Assembly (NCBI GenBank): GCA_045132235.1 | Contig: JBGURX010000019.1 | Span: forward strand, 71,825 to 135,824 | From: UBA1756 sp045132235 | GTDB taxonomy: Bacteria; Bacteroidota; Bacteroidia; Bacteroidales; WCHB1-69 | Reading direction: 5' to 3' | DNA: 64,000 nucleotides | Part shown: positions 1 to 7,447 of the stretch, piece after piece | Numbering within the stretch: position 1 is the first letter of the stretch | How the letters are laid out: every line of letters starts with the position of its first letter | The notes under the pieces: generated by a model | Seen by the model: the letters and a program-made list of their open reading frames with translations, nothing else | Databases searched by the model: none | Told to the model about the DNA's origin: nothing | Translations under genes and position numbers: made by a program

Positions 1-1
1 T

Positions 2-283
2 TTTGTGGATGCCGGCAACATCTGGCTGACGCACAAAGACGAAGGCATGCCGAATGCAGAGTTCAACTTCGGGCGTTTCTACAAAGAGATTGGCGTGGGC
101 GCTGGCGTGGGCATCCGTCTGGATTTCAGCTTCTTCATTATCCGTGTGGATGCCGCTGTGCCGATTTACGACCCCTGCACGGCAGAAGGCAAACACTGGA
201 TTGGTCTTGAGCAAACCGCCAAAGGGCGGACATGGCTCGACAAGCCCATCAATATTATTTTTGGTATCGGACACGCTTTTTAA
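2..283 (+). CDS. Outer membrane BamA/TamA-like barrel, C-terminal fragment
   Basis: This is the 3' end of a gene that begins before the window; the frame is open from base 2. The 94 visible residues read as the last strands of an Omp85-type barrel: a DAGNIW start, an F-GRFYKEIGVGAG-GIRLDFSFF segment, a VDAAVPIYDP strand and a closing strand ending in GHAF, whose terminal phenylalanine is the usual outer membrane insertion signal. In Bacteroidota this ending is typical of BamA/TamA-like surface antigen (D15) proteins that insert or export outer membrane proteins. The POTRA domains would lie outside the window, so BamA and the TamA/TamL-like proteins cannot be told apart. Confidence 0.75.
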   Translation, partial: FVDAGNIWLTHKDEGMPNAEFNFGRFYKEIGVGAGVGIRLDFSFFIIRVDAAVPIYDPCTAEGKHWIGLEQTAKGRTWLDKPINIIFGIGHAF

Positions 284-301
284 GTTGAGGGTTGAGGAAT
301 T

Positions 302-381
302 ATGAAATTATGAAATTATGAAGTTATGAAGTTAAGGAGTTAAGAAGTTAAGAAGTTAAGAAGTTAAGGAGATAAGGAGAT
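302..381 (+). repeat. Ten-copy 8-nt tandem array
   Basis: Ten consecutive octamers run without interruption: two ATGAAATT, two ATGAAGTT, one AAGGAGTT, three AAGAAGTT and two AAGGAGAT. The unit drifts step by step along the array, as expected of slippage. It starts about 18 bases after the stop codon of the barrel gene and fills most of the space before the helicase gene. There are no spacers, so it is not a CRISPR. No promoter box is visible between it and the next gene. Confidence 0.85.
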
Positions 382-428
382 ACGATGTGAAGGAGGTAAG
401 AAATGGGAAGTAAAGAGTAAAATGAGAG

Positions 429-1850
429 ATGAGTCCGTTGGAATTTGCAAGGATATTCAGGAATCAGATTCCGTTTGAGCCGACGGAGAGCCAGCGGGTG
501 GCGGCGCGTGCGCTGACGCATTTCATCTGCCAGCCGCAAGACAACCATATATTTATATTGAACGGTTATGCCGGAACGGGCAAGACCACCTTGGTAAGCG
601 CGCTGGTGCGCACTTTGAAGCAGGTGCGGAAGAACTGCATCCTGCTTGCGCCCACGGGGCGGTCGGCGAAGGTGTTCTCGATTTATTCGGGCATGAAAGC
701 CTACACGATACACAAGTGTCTTTACTGGGTGAAGAACAAAGACGGGGTGAGTGTATTCTCGCGCCGTCCGAACCGGCTGGTGAACACGCTTTTCATCGTG
801 GATGAGGCCTCGATGATTGCCGACGGGGTGACCGATTCACCGCTGTTTGGCAGCAACAGTCTGATGGACGACCTTTTCTCGTACGTCTTTGAGGGTTCCG
901 GCTGCCAGCTGCTGCTGGTGGGCGACGGGGCGCAGCTGCCGCCCGTCAACTTCGAGGAGAGTCCGGCGTTGTCCATCGAGTACATCCAGCGCAACTTCTC
1001 GCTGACGGCGGCACAGGCCACGCTGACCGATGTCACGCGGCAGAACATCGAGTCGGGGATTTTGCGCAATGCCTCGCAGCTGCGCCGCAAGATGGAGGAG
1101 GAGGCCTTCGCGTTCCCTCTCCTGCCGGCACCGGTGTTTCCCGACTGCCAGCGCATCAACGGCGGGGATTTGGAGGAGCTGTTCAACCAGCTGTACGGGC
1201 ACTACTCCGCCGAGGAGATTGTCACCATCACCTATTCCAACAAAAGGGCCTACATCTACAATCAGGAGATACGGCACCGCATTTTGTACAAAGAGGACGA
1301 GCTTTCCGCCGGCGACCTCGTCATTGCCGTGAAAAACAACTACTTCTGGATCAAGGATGACGCCGAAGTGGGGTTCATTGCCAATGGCGACAGTCTGGAA
1401 ATACTCTCCATCAACAAGATACAGGAGCTTTACGGTTTCCGCTTTGCGGATGTTACCGTGCGCCTGTGCGACTATCCCAACCACGGCGACATTGACATCA
1501 AAATCATTTTGGAGAGCTTGACCTGCGAAGGGGCGTCGTTGGACAAGGCAGAGATGGATAGTCTGTATTATGCTGTAAGTGAAGACTATGCCGACATTCC
1601 CACGAAGCGCGAGCGGTATGCGAAGATGAAGGAGGACCCGTTTTTGAATGCGGTGCAGGTGAAGTTTTCGTATGCGCTGACCTGCCACAAGACGCAGGGC
1701 GGGCAGTGGCCGGTGGTGCTGTTGGATCCGGGGCTCATCCGCGACGGCGTGATCACCAAGAGCTATCTCCGCTGGCTGTACACGGCACTTACGCGTGCCA
1801 CCTCACAGGTGTATCTGCTGAACTTTGCGGATGATTTCTTTGAGAAATAA
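429..1850 (+). CDS. RecD-like superfamily 1 DNA helicase
   Basis: The 473-residue protein is an ATP-dependent SF1 helicase of the RecD/RecD2 type. Walker A (GYAGTGKTT) lies at residues 46-54, a further motif (APTGRSA) at 74-80, Walker B (DEAS) at 125-128 and motif III (VGDGAQLPP) at about 164-172. The C-terminal UvrD_C_2-like part has CHKTQGGQW near 419 and YTALTRA near 451. It is shorter than RecD2 (over 700 residues) and lacks the N-terminal helix-hairpin-helix region, so it matches the short stand-alone helicases common in Bacteroidota. Start ATG 429 was chosen because the upstream bases are repeat sequence. The role is inferred as DNA repair or recombination; no RecB or RecC partner is nearby. 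Confidence 0.85.
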   Translation: MSPLEFARIFRNQIPFEPTESQRVAARALTHFICQPQDNHIFILNGYAGTGKTTLVSALVRTLKQVRKNCILLAPTGRSAKVFSIYSGMKAYTIHKCLYWVKNKDGVSVFSRRPNRLVNTLFIVDEASMIADGVTDSPLFGSNSLMDDLFSYVFEGSGCQLLLVGDGAQLPPVNFEESPALSIEYIQRNFSLTAAQATLTDVTRQNIESGILRNASQLRRKMEEEAFAFPLLPAPVFPDCQRINGGDLEELFNQLYGHYSAEEIVTITYSNKRAYIYNQEIRHRILYKEDELSAGDLVIAVKNNYFWIKDDAEVGFIANGDSLEILSINKIQELYGFRFADVTVRLCDYPNHGDIDIKIILESLTCEGASLDKAEMDSLYYAVSEDYADIPTKRERYAKMKEDPFLNAVQVKFSYALTCHKTQGGQWPVVLLDPGLIRDGVITKSYLRWLYTALTRATSQVYLLNFADDFFEK

Positions 1851-1921
1851 GCATCTGACGAAATCTGTTTATTTTTTTTCATTAAAATCTCACCAGTAGA
1901 TTATTATTACAGAATAAGTTG

Positions 1922-1929
1922 TATCTTTG
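1922..1929 (+). promoter_or_regulatory. TATCTTTG -7 box
   Basis: This matches the Bacteroidota -7 consensus TAnnTTTG just upstream of the lipoprotein gene. It implies a very short leader, and therefore a start at 1937 or more probably 1955. Confidence 0.6.
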
Positions 1930-1936
1930 CCACCGT

Positions 1937-2578
1937 ATGAGAGCATTCTCCACCATGGTCATTCCTGTTGTATGGACAGCGGCATTGCTGTTCTGTTCGA
2001 TGCTGTGTCTGACCGCGTCATCATGTTCAGGCTCAGGAAATTCCGACGATGCAGTGCAGTACGACACCACCGTTCTGCGCAACGGCGACCTGTTGTTCCG
2101 CAATGGCTGCGGCTACGAGAGCAAGGTGGTGACGAACCTGAGTTCCGGCAGTTATTCGCACATCGGGCTGGCCTACCGCACGCCGTCGGGCTGGTGTGTC
2201 ATCCATGCCGTGCCCGGAGAGGCGGAGAAGGGGGAGCCCGAGTATCTGAAGTGCGAACCCATTGGCGAGTTTTACCGTATCGACCGTGCAAAGGCGGGGG
2301 CCTGTGCGCGGGTGGAGTGCTCCGACTCGGTGGCGGAGGCAGCCGCACATCACGCCCTGCAGCTGGTGGAGCGCCGGGTGGTTTTCGACAACGACTACGA
2401 CCTTGACGACAGCAGCCAGCTTTACTGCACCGAGCTCATCCGGCTGGTGTATGCCGCCTGTGGCGTGGATCTGTGCGAAGAGCGATGGCACAAGGCGCCC
2501 ATCATTGCCAAAGGATCCGTCATCTATCCGGAGGACATCTGGCAAAGCCCTCTTCTCATTCACAAAAAAGAATTTTAG
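1937..2578 (+). CDS. YiiX/YebB-like NlpC/P60 cysteine hydrolase lipoprotein
   Basis: The protein has a lipoprotein signal with lipobox TASSC followed by a papain-like fold of the YiiX/YebB family (permuted NlpC/P60). Visible family marks are GDLLFRNG, then SGSYSHIGLAYR with the catalytic-type histidine, a VIHAVPG strand, and LYCTELIRLVY with the presumed catalytic cysteine. The domain probably hydrolyses an amide or ester bond in peptidoglycan peptides or lipids; the substrate is unknown. An in-frame extension upstream would overlap the -7 box at 1922-1929. Start 1937 is therefore the outer limit, and 1955 (MVIPVVWTAALL) fits a normal leader better. The lipid anchor places it in the periplasm or on the outer membrane. 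Confidence 0.8.
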   Translation: MRAFSTMVIPVVWTAALLFCSMLCLTASSCSGSGNSDDAVQYDTTVLRNGDLLFRNGCGYESKVVTNLSSGSYSHIGLAYRTPSGWCVIHAVPGEAEKGEPEYLKCEPIGEFYRIDRAKAGACARVECSDSVAEAAAHHALQLVERRVVFDNDYDLDDSSQLYCTELIRLVYAACGVDLCEERWHKAPIIAKGSVIYPEDIWQSPLLIHKKEF

Positions 2579-2623
2579 CAACACCTTATTATTCATCCAT
2601 TTATTAACCAAAATTTTATCAAC

Positions 2624-3013
2624 ATGAAAAGAATCATTTTAGGACTCACCGTCATCATGGTCGCTGTACTCGCTGCAGCTTGCACTCACAGCTCACCCAA
2701 AAACGTTGCCAAGGCCTATACCACGGCCATCCAGAAAGGCGATGCCGAGAAGGCTGCCGACTGCTTCTACTATGAAGGCACTGATGAAGAGAAAGAGCAA
2801 AGCCGCGCAACGATGATTGCCCTGTGCCAGAAAGGCATGCAAGGTGTTGAAAAACATCAGGGCATCAAATCCTTCGACATCGAATCCGTAGAAGAGGATG
2901 GTGACAAAGCCATCGTTCACGGCACCGTGACCTACGGCGACGGCACCAGCGAACCCGACGAAATCGCCACGGTGAAGAAAGACGGGAAATGGTACATCGA
3001 CACCAATAAATAG
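2624..3013 (+). CDS. DUF4878-type lipoprotein
   Basis: The 129-residue protein has a signal peptide ending in lipobox AAAC. It is followed by a small NTF2/cystatin-like domain of the DUF4878 type: NVAKAYTTAIQKGDAEKAADCFYY at the start and VKKDGKWYIDTNK at the end. That pattern is recurrent in Bacteroidota lipoproteins of unknown function. The gene lies 45 bases after the YiiX-like gene and ends at a clear terminator, so the two probably share a transcript. No catalytic residues can be named. The fold assignment is by family pattern; the role is unknown. Confidence 0.75.
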   Translation: MKRIILGLTVIMVAVLAAACTHSSPKNVAKAYTTAIQKGDAEKAADCFYYEGTDEEKEQSRATMIALCQKGMQGVEKHQGIKSFDIESVEEDGDKAIVHGTVTYGDGTSEPDEIATVKKDGKWYIDTNK

Positions 3014-3030
3014 TCATTCATTCCGTTGAG

Positions 3031-3061
3031 AAAAAAGGCCGGCTTTTGCTGGCCTTTTTTT
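3031..3061 (+). terminator. Rho-independent terminator after the DUF4878 gene
   Basis: A stem pairs AAAAAAGGCCGGC with GCTGGCCTTTTTT with one mismatch around a short TTTT-rich loop, followed by a T run. It ends the transcript of the two lipoprotein genes. Confidence 0.85.
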
Positions 3062-3095
3062 ATGATAAAGGGCAACATTATTTCAAAAAAAAGCG

Positions 3096-3103
3096 TATTT
3101 TTG
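3096..3103 (+). promoter_or_regulatory. TATTTTTG -7 box
   Basis: This is an exact TAnnTTTG element 36 bases before the GT2 gene, just after the preceding terminator. It starts the glycosyltransferase transcript. Confidence 0.7.
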
Positions 3104-3138
3104 CCGAATCTTTGTATAAAATGTGCTAAAATTGTAAT

Positions 3139-3873
3139 ATGAAACTATCTATTGTCATTCCTGTATATAACGAAGAGAAGACCATCCATCTCATTCTTGA
3201 CAAAGTACTGGCAGTAAATCTGATAGGCGGATTTACAAAAGAGTTGATTTTGGTGAATGACTGTTCGAAGGATGACTCGCGGGGGGCGATTGCCCGCTAT
3301 GCAGAGGCGCATCCCGAGGCAGACATCCGTTATTTTGACCAACCGATGAACAAAGGCAAGGGGGCGGCATTGCATCGTGGTTTCGAGGAGGCAACGGGGG
3401 ATTATGTGATTGTGCAAGATGCTGATTTGGAATACGATCCGGAGGAATACAACCTGCTGCTCCATCCCATTGTGGAGGGCTTTGCCGATGTGGTGTACGG
3501 CTCGAGGTATCGTGGCGGCAAGCCGCACCGCATCTCTTTTTTCTGGCACACCAAGGGCAACAAGTTCCTGACATGGTTTTCCAATGTCTTCTCCAACCTG
3601 AACCTCACCGACATGGAGACCTGTTACAAACTGTTCCGCGCCGACATCATCAAGAGCACTCTGCTCAAAGAGAATCGTTTCGGTTTCGAGCCGGAGGTGA
3701 CGGCCAAGATGGCGCGCATGGCGAAGAAGAAAGGCATCCGCATCTATGAGGTGGGAATTTCTTATTATGGAAGAAGTTATGCCGAAGGCAAGCACATCGG
3801 ATGGAAAGACGGTGTCAGGGCCATCCACTGCATTCTCAAATACAATATTTTCAGCCGCAAGTATCTGAAATAG
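3139..3873 (+). CDS. GT2 family glycosyltransferase, DPM1-like
   Basis: The 244-residue GT-A protein carries SIVIPVYNEE at residues 4-13, VNDCSKDDS at 39-47, the metal-binding DAD at 94-96 in QDADLEYDP, and DMETCYK at 158-164. The last motif is typical of dolichyl- and polyprenyl-phosphate sugar synthases. It probably moves a sugar from a nucleotide donor to polyprenyl phosphate on the cytoplasmic face. It has no C-terminal membrane helices. The next gene, 7 bases on, encodes a large GT-C-like membrane protein that could use the lipid-linked sugar; this pairing is inference from order. Sugar and acceptor are not readable from sequence. Confidence 0.85.
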   Translation: MKLSIVIPVYNEEKTIHLILDKVLAVNLIGGFTKELILVNDCSKDDSRGAIARYAEAHPEADIRYFDQPMNKGKGAALHRGFEEATGDYVIVQDADLEYDPEEYNLLLHPIVEGFADVVYGSRYRGGKPHRISFFWHTKGNKFLTWFSNVFSNLNLTDMETCYKLFRADIIKSTLLKENRFGFEPEVTAKMARMAKKKGIRIYEVGISYYGRSYAEGKHIGWKDGVRAIHCILKYNIFSRKYLK

Positions 3874-3880
3874 ATTTTTA

Positions 3881-5671
3881 ATGAAAATAAAATTCAATTT
3901 CGGCCAAAACCTTTCCCTCATCACCGTTTTCGGGCTTGTGGTGGTAGCGGCTATTACGGCGTTGTGCTGTTTCTCGCCGAACGTCCTTTCGTGGGACACT
4001 TTCGGCTACTATCTTTACCTTCCGCAGCTGTTCATCTACAATGACTTAGGCATTCAGGACACGCAGCATTTGCAGGAGATTGTGGACAAGTATGAGAGCA
4101 CGGCGACCCTGTATCAGATCTGGCAAACTGACACAGGGCATTGGCTCATCCGCTACACGGCGGGGCAGGCTGTGCTTTTCGCCCCGTTTTTTCTCATCGC
4201 CCATGCCTATGTGTTGCTGACGGGCGGTGTGGCCGATGGGTTTTCGCTCCCCTATCAGGTGGCCATTGCAGTAGGCTGCTTTCTCTACTTCATCGCTGCA
4301 ATGTTCTTGTTGCGCAGCATCCTGCGCCATTTCTTTTCAGAAAAAATCACGGCGCTAACGCTATGTCTGCTCTTTTTGGGCACCAACCTCTTTGCCAACA
4401 CAATATTTAGCATAGCGGGCATCCATGCGCAACTTTTTTTCCTCTATACGGTACTGATATACTTTACGATACGGTGGCACCAACGGTCCAGCTGGCTCAA
4501 CCTTCTGCCGATTGCCGTGAGTGCGGGGCTCATCATTCTCACCCGTCCCACAGACATCATCTGCCTGCTCATTCCGGCGCTATGGAATGCGCACAGGCCA
4601 TGGCGGGAATTCTTTGGAAAATTCACCCGGCACTGGGGGCAGATCTTGGTATGTGCGGTCATTGTCGGACTCATTGGAGCCATACAGCTGCTGTACTGGC
4701 ACGCCTACGCGGGGCACTGGCTGCTTGACAGTTACAACAATCCGGGCGAGGGCATGGACTTCTTCCATCCGCACATCAAGCAGACGCTGGTCTCGTTCCG
4801 CAAGGGATGGTTTGTTTACACGCCGATGATGATGCTGATGCTTCTGGGGTTCATAGGGGCGTTCCGGCGCGGGAAGGAGTGCGCGCTGGCGTGTCTGGTT
4901 TTCTTGCTATGCAACATCTATCTGGTCTCCTGCTGGTCGTGCTGGTGGTATGCCGGCTCATTCAGCCAGCGCGCCTACGTGCAGTCGTATGCATTGCTTG
5001 CCCTGCCGTTGGGTTTCCTCGTGCAGTCGGTGATGGAGTGGCAAAAAGGGTTCCGCATTCCCGCGATGGTGGTGTTTGCCCTGCTGTGTGTGCTGAACCT
5101 TTTCCAGACGTGGCAGTACGAAAAGCGCATCATCGACCCCGAGTTGATGACAAAGGAGGCCTACTTTGCCAACTTCTTCCAGACCGACAAGGCGAAATGC
5201 AATCCTGGCTTGCTGCTCATCCAGCGCGACGCCTCTGGCGTGGAGGTGATGGACAGCACCCGTAACTACGTGGAGCACTTCATCAGGGCGAAAAACTACA
5301 AAAATGACGAGGGATGCACCGACTCCACCAAGGAGTTCACGGAGGCACTGCGAATCCCCTACTACGACCTCTCCCCTACCGACCATGCATGGACGCGGGT
5401 GGCCTTCACCATAATGCCCACCGTACCCGTGTCAGAAAATCCCGGCCTGCTCGTCGCCACCTTCCAGCACAAGGAGGGCAACTACAAATACCGCACCTTC
5501 CCCCTGCCCGACACACTCAAGCCCAACGAATGGAATACCGTAACCATCAACTACTTGACACCTCCCATCCGATGCTCCGATGACGAACTCTGCCTTTACT
5601 ACTGGCATCAAGGCAAACAGCCCGTTTATGTTCAGAAGATAGAAGTGTGGGCATCCGACATCCGCAAATGA
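3881..5671 (+). CDS. Multi-pass membrane protein, GT-C glycosyltransferase-like
   Basis: The 596-residue protein has about ten hydrophobic segments up to residue 410, then a soluble tail of about 180 residues. The first periplasmic loop has SWDTFGYYLYLP (residues 37-48); an acidic residue after the first helix is where GT-C enzymes of the GT39/GT83 kind place their catalytic aspartate. A lipid-phosphate-sugar-dependent transferase is the natural reading beside the DPM1-like gene. I cannot match it to a named family, and D39 as catalyst is an inference. The tail contains tryptophan- and proline-rich strands that could form a beta domain. Its stop overlaps the next start (ATGA at 5668), implying coupled translation. 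Confidence 0.6.
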   Translation: MKIKFNFGQNLSLITVFGLVVVAAITALCCFSPNVLSWDTFGYYLYLPQLFIYNDLGIQDTQHLQEIVDKYESTATLYQIWQTDTGHWLIRYTAGQAVLFAPFFLIAHAYVLLTGGVADGFSLPYQVAIAVGCFLYFIAAMFLLRSILRHFFSEKITALTLCLLFLGTNLFANTIFSIAGIHAQLFFLYTVLIYFTIRWHQRSSWLNLLPIAVSAGLIILTRPTDIICLLIPALWNAHRPWREFFGKFTRHWGQILVCAVIVGLIGAIQLLYWHAYAGHWLLDSYNNPGEGMDFFHPHIKQTLVSFRKGWFVYTPMMMLMLLGFIGAFRRGKECALACLVFLLCNIYLVSCWSCWWYAGSFSQRAYVQSYALLALPLGFLVQSVMEWQKGFRIPAMVVFALLCVLNLFQTWQYEKRIIDPELMTKEAYFANFFQTDKAKCNPGLLLIQRDASGVEVMDSTRNYVEHFIRAKNYKNDEGCTDSTKEFTEALRIPYYDLSPTDHAWTRVAFTIMPTVPVSENPGLLVATFQHKEGNYKYRTFPLPDTLKPNEWNTVTINYLTPPIRCSDDELCLYYWHQGKQPVYVQKIEVWASDIRK

Positions 5672-6894
5672 AAATCCACAATATTATGTCAAGACAAAAA
5701 CGTCCATTACAAACTGTTGCAGCCTTTCTGCTGTTGTGGTTAGCGGGAGTTTCCGGCATGGCGCAGCCCACTCCGGAGGCCTTCACCTCGTGGACCTTCG
5801 ACGAGGCGGTGGAGCCGCAGTACTGGTACGGCACCTCCTTCATTGCCGAATTTGGCAATTTCAGCAATGCTGTGCTGTATGCCGACGGCACCCACGGCTC
5901 GTCGCAGTTCGCCACCGTCACTACCAGCAACTACGCCCAAATGTTGAAAAACGACTGGACCGGCACGGTGCTGGGCGACCCGAGAGAGGAACCGTTCGAT
6001 GGCTACTGCCTGGGCATCAAACATCCCAACTCTGCCGGACGGAGTATTGTGTTGTCCACCCCCACCACCCTCTACACTAAAATTTCGCTTCGCTATGCAG
6101 TGACCCGCTCCAATACGGGCTTCAAAAAGATGACCTTCTCGTGGAGCACCGACGGCAGCACCTATCACCTCATCCAAGAGAAGCCCTGCGAACCGCTTGA
6201 TTTTGAGGTGCAATTTCTGAATCTGGAAGAGCTCACCGAGTTAGAGGACCAGCCGATGGTTTACCTCCGCATCACTGTTGACAGCATCCTTTCGACGGCC
6301 TATCAGGGCAACATCAAATTCGACAACCTCACCTTCATGGGCAGCAAGTGCATGGACACGCTGGTGCTGCACGACACCATCATCAGTGGGGAGAACTACT
6401 ACGAGAACGGATTCTTCCTGCAAGGGGTGTATGGCGACGGTGAGTATTTGTACCAGCGGCGTGTGCGCTTTGTTGACCAGTGCGACTCGCTGTACCAGCT
6501 GTTGCTGTACGTGAACGACACCACCACTCCGCCTGAGCCGCCCGTTGACCCTGACGATCCGCCCACCGATACTTCTCACATCCTCGTGCCGGAGATAGAA
6601 CTGTATTCCCCCACCATCTTCCCCAACCCATTCAACAACCAGCTGACCATACGTTTTGAAAAGGCAGCTCAAATCAATGAAATCAGGGTTTACAATAGCA
6701 TTGGAGAATTATATTACCGTTTCGAATTCGACAGATTAGAATTACTCGAACTAAAGCAGGGGGATTATGTGGTATTACACCAGATAAGAGAAGATTGGCA
6801 CATTTTTACTGAGGATTGGCCATCAGGAATCTATTTCGTGCACGTTATCTCGGACTCCGGAGGCACAAGCTGTGTGAAGAAAGTAGTGAAATAA
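5668..6894 (+). CDS. T9SS type A sorting domain-containing secreted protein
   Basis: This is a secreted protein with a signal peptide ending near VSGMAQ, an N-terminal beta-rich module (TSWTFDEAVEPQYWYGTSF onward, resembling a jelly-roll adhesion domain), a proline-rich linker (PPEPPVDPDDPPTDTS) and a C-terminal T9SS domain. That domain begins IFPNPFNNQLTIRFE and ends SGIYFVHVISDSGG-SCVKKVVK. The ATG at 5668 overlaps the previous stop by four bases; an alternative start is 5686. About 30 residues in the sorting domain (FEFDRLELLELKQGDYVVLH onward, about 6715-6810) are unusual: the family has a short loop here and the bases are more AT-rich than the rest of the gene. The product is likely outer-membrane-anchored or released; its function is unknown. 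Confidence 0.8.
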   Translation: MKIHNIMSRQKRPLQTVAAFLLLWLAGVSGMAQPTPEAFTSWTFDEAVEPQYWYGTSFIAEFGNFSNAVLYADGTHGSSQFATVTTSNYAQMLKNDWTGTVLGDPREEPFDGYCLGIKHPNSAGRSIVLSTPTTLYTKISLRYAVTRSNTGFKKMTFSWSTDGSTYHLIQEKPCEPLDFEVQFLNLEELTELEDQPMVYLRITVDSILSTAYQGNIKFDNLTFMGSKCMDTLVLHDTIISGENYYENGFFLQGVYGDGEYLYQRRVRFVDQCDSLYQLLLYVNDTTTPPEPPVDPDDPPTDTSHILVPEIELYSPTIFPNPFNNQLTIRFEKAAQINEIRVYNSIGELYYRFEFDRLELLELKQGDYVVLHQIREDWHIFTEDWPSGIYFVHVISDSGGTSCVKKVVK

Positions 6895-6928
6895 AGTGAA
6901 GGAAGTGGCATCAGGACTATCTATATTA

Positions 6929-6956
6929 GAATTGAGAATTGAGAATTGAAAGGTGA
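6929..6956 (+). repeat. Heptamer tandem array (four units)
   Basis: Three exact GAATTGA units are followed by AAGGTGA, in the 80-base gap between the T9SS cargo gene and a lipoprotein gene. Related arrays lie at 11701, 14132 and 41657 and share the closing AAGGTGA-like unit. Confidence 0.75.
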
Positions 6957-6974
6957 GATAACTCGAATTCAGAT

Positions 6975-7385
6975 ATGAAAAAAAGACTTTTATTGGTTGT
7001 CGTAGCTCTGTTAAGCCTCACAAGCTGCACAAAATACAACTTCCACCGCCAGTGGCACGGAACTTATCATTACGTCTGCAAGACCAGTCATTGGTCCGGG
7101 CCTGCTGGACAATATTATCATGACACAACCTATTATTCTGAGGGCGAATTACTTGTATCAGGAGTCAAAGGCAGCAAGGATGTATTTATTGCATTATTAC
7201 CAGACTCCTCTCATACATGGCAGTGTGCTCTCACGGCAGACATGGAGCTCAATTTAGTGGACAGTGAAATAGATTACAGAGGGTTCGGGGGCTGTTTTAT
7301 CAGCCCTGACAGTTTATATTTTTTTTGCAGCAATTACAGTCCCGGCGGCGGGTACAACGAAGAATACAGTTGCAAGAAACAATAG
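6975..7385 (+). CDS. Small lipoprotein of unknown function
   Basis: The 136-residue protein has a signal peptide and lipobox LTSC (cysteine at residue 18). The mature part is rich in tyrosine, serine and glycine (WHGTYHYVCKTSHW, GGCFISPDSLYFFCSNYSPGGG), suggesting a small beta-sheet domain with several cysteines. Base composition is visibly more AT-rich than in the flanking genes. I do not recognise the family. It may be transcribed with the upstream T9SS gene, since no TAnnTTTG box or terminator is visible between them, only the heptamer array. Confidence 0.65.
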   Translation: MKKRLLLVVVALLSLTSCTKYNFHRQWHGTYHYVCKTSHWSGPAGQYYHDTTYYSEGELLVSGVKGSKDVFIALLPDSSHTWQCALTADMELNLVDSEIDYRGFGGCFISPDSLYFFCSNYSPGGGYNEEYSCKKQ

Positions 7386-7447
7386 TAGATTCATTTGCAT
7401 ATCTTAGCAACTTACTTTTTTAATTTTATAACAATAATCATTTAATA

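Noticed and set aside
302..381. Possible CRISPR array
   Set aside because: The units are contiguous 8-mers without spacers and no cas genes are present.
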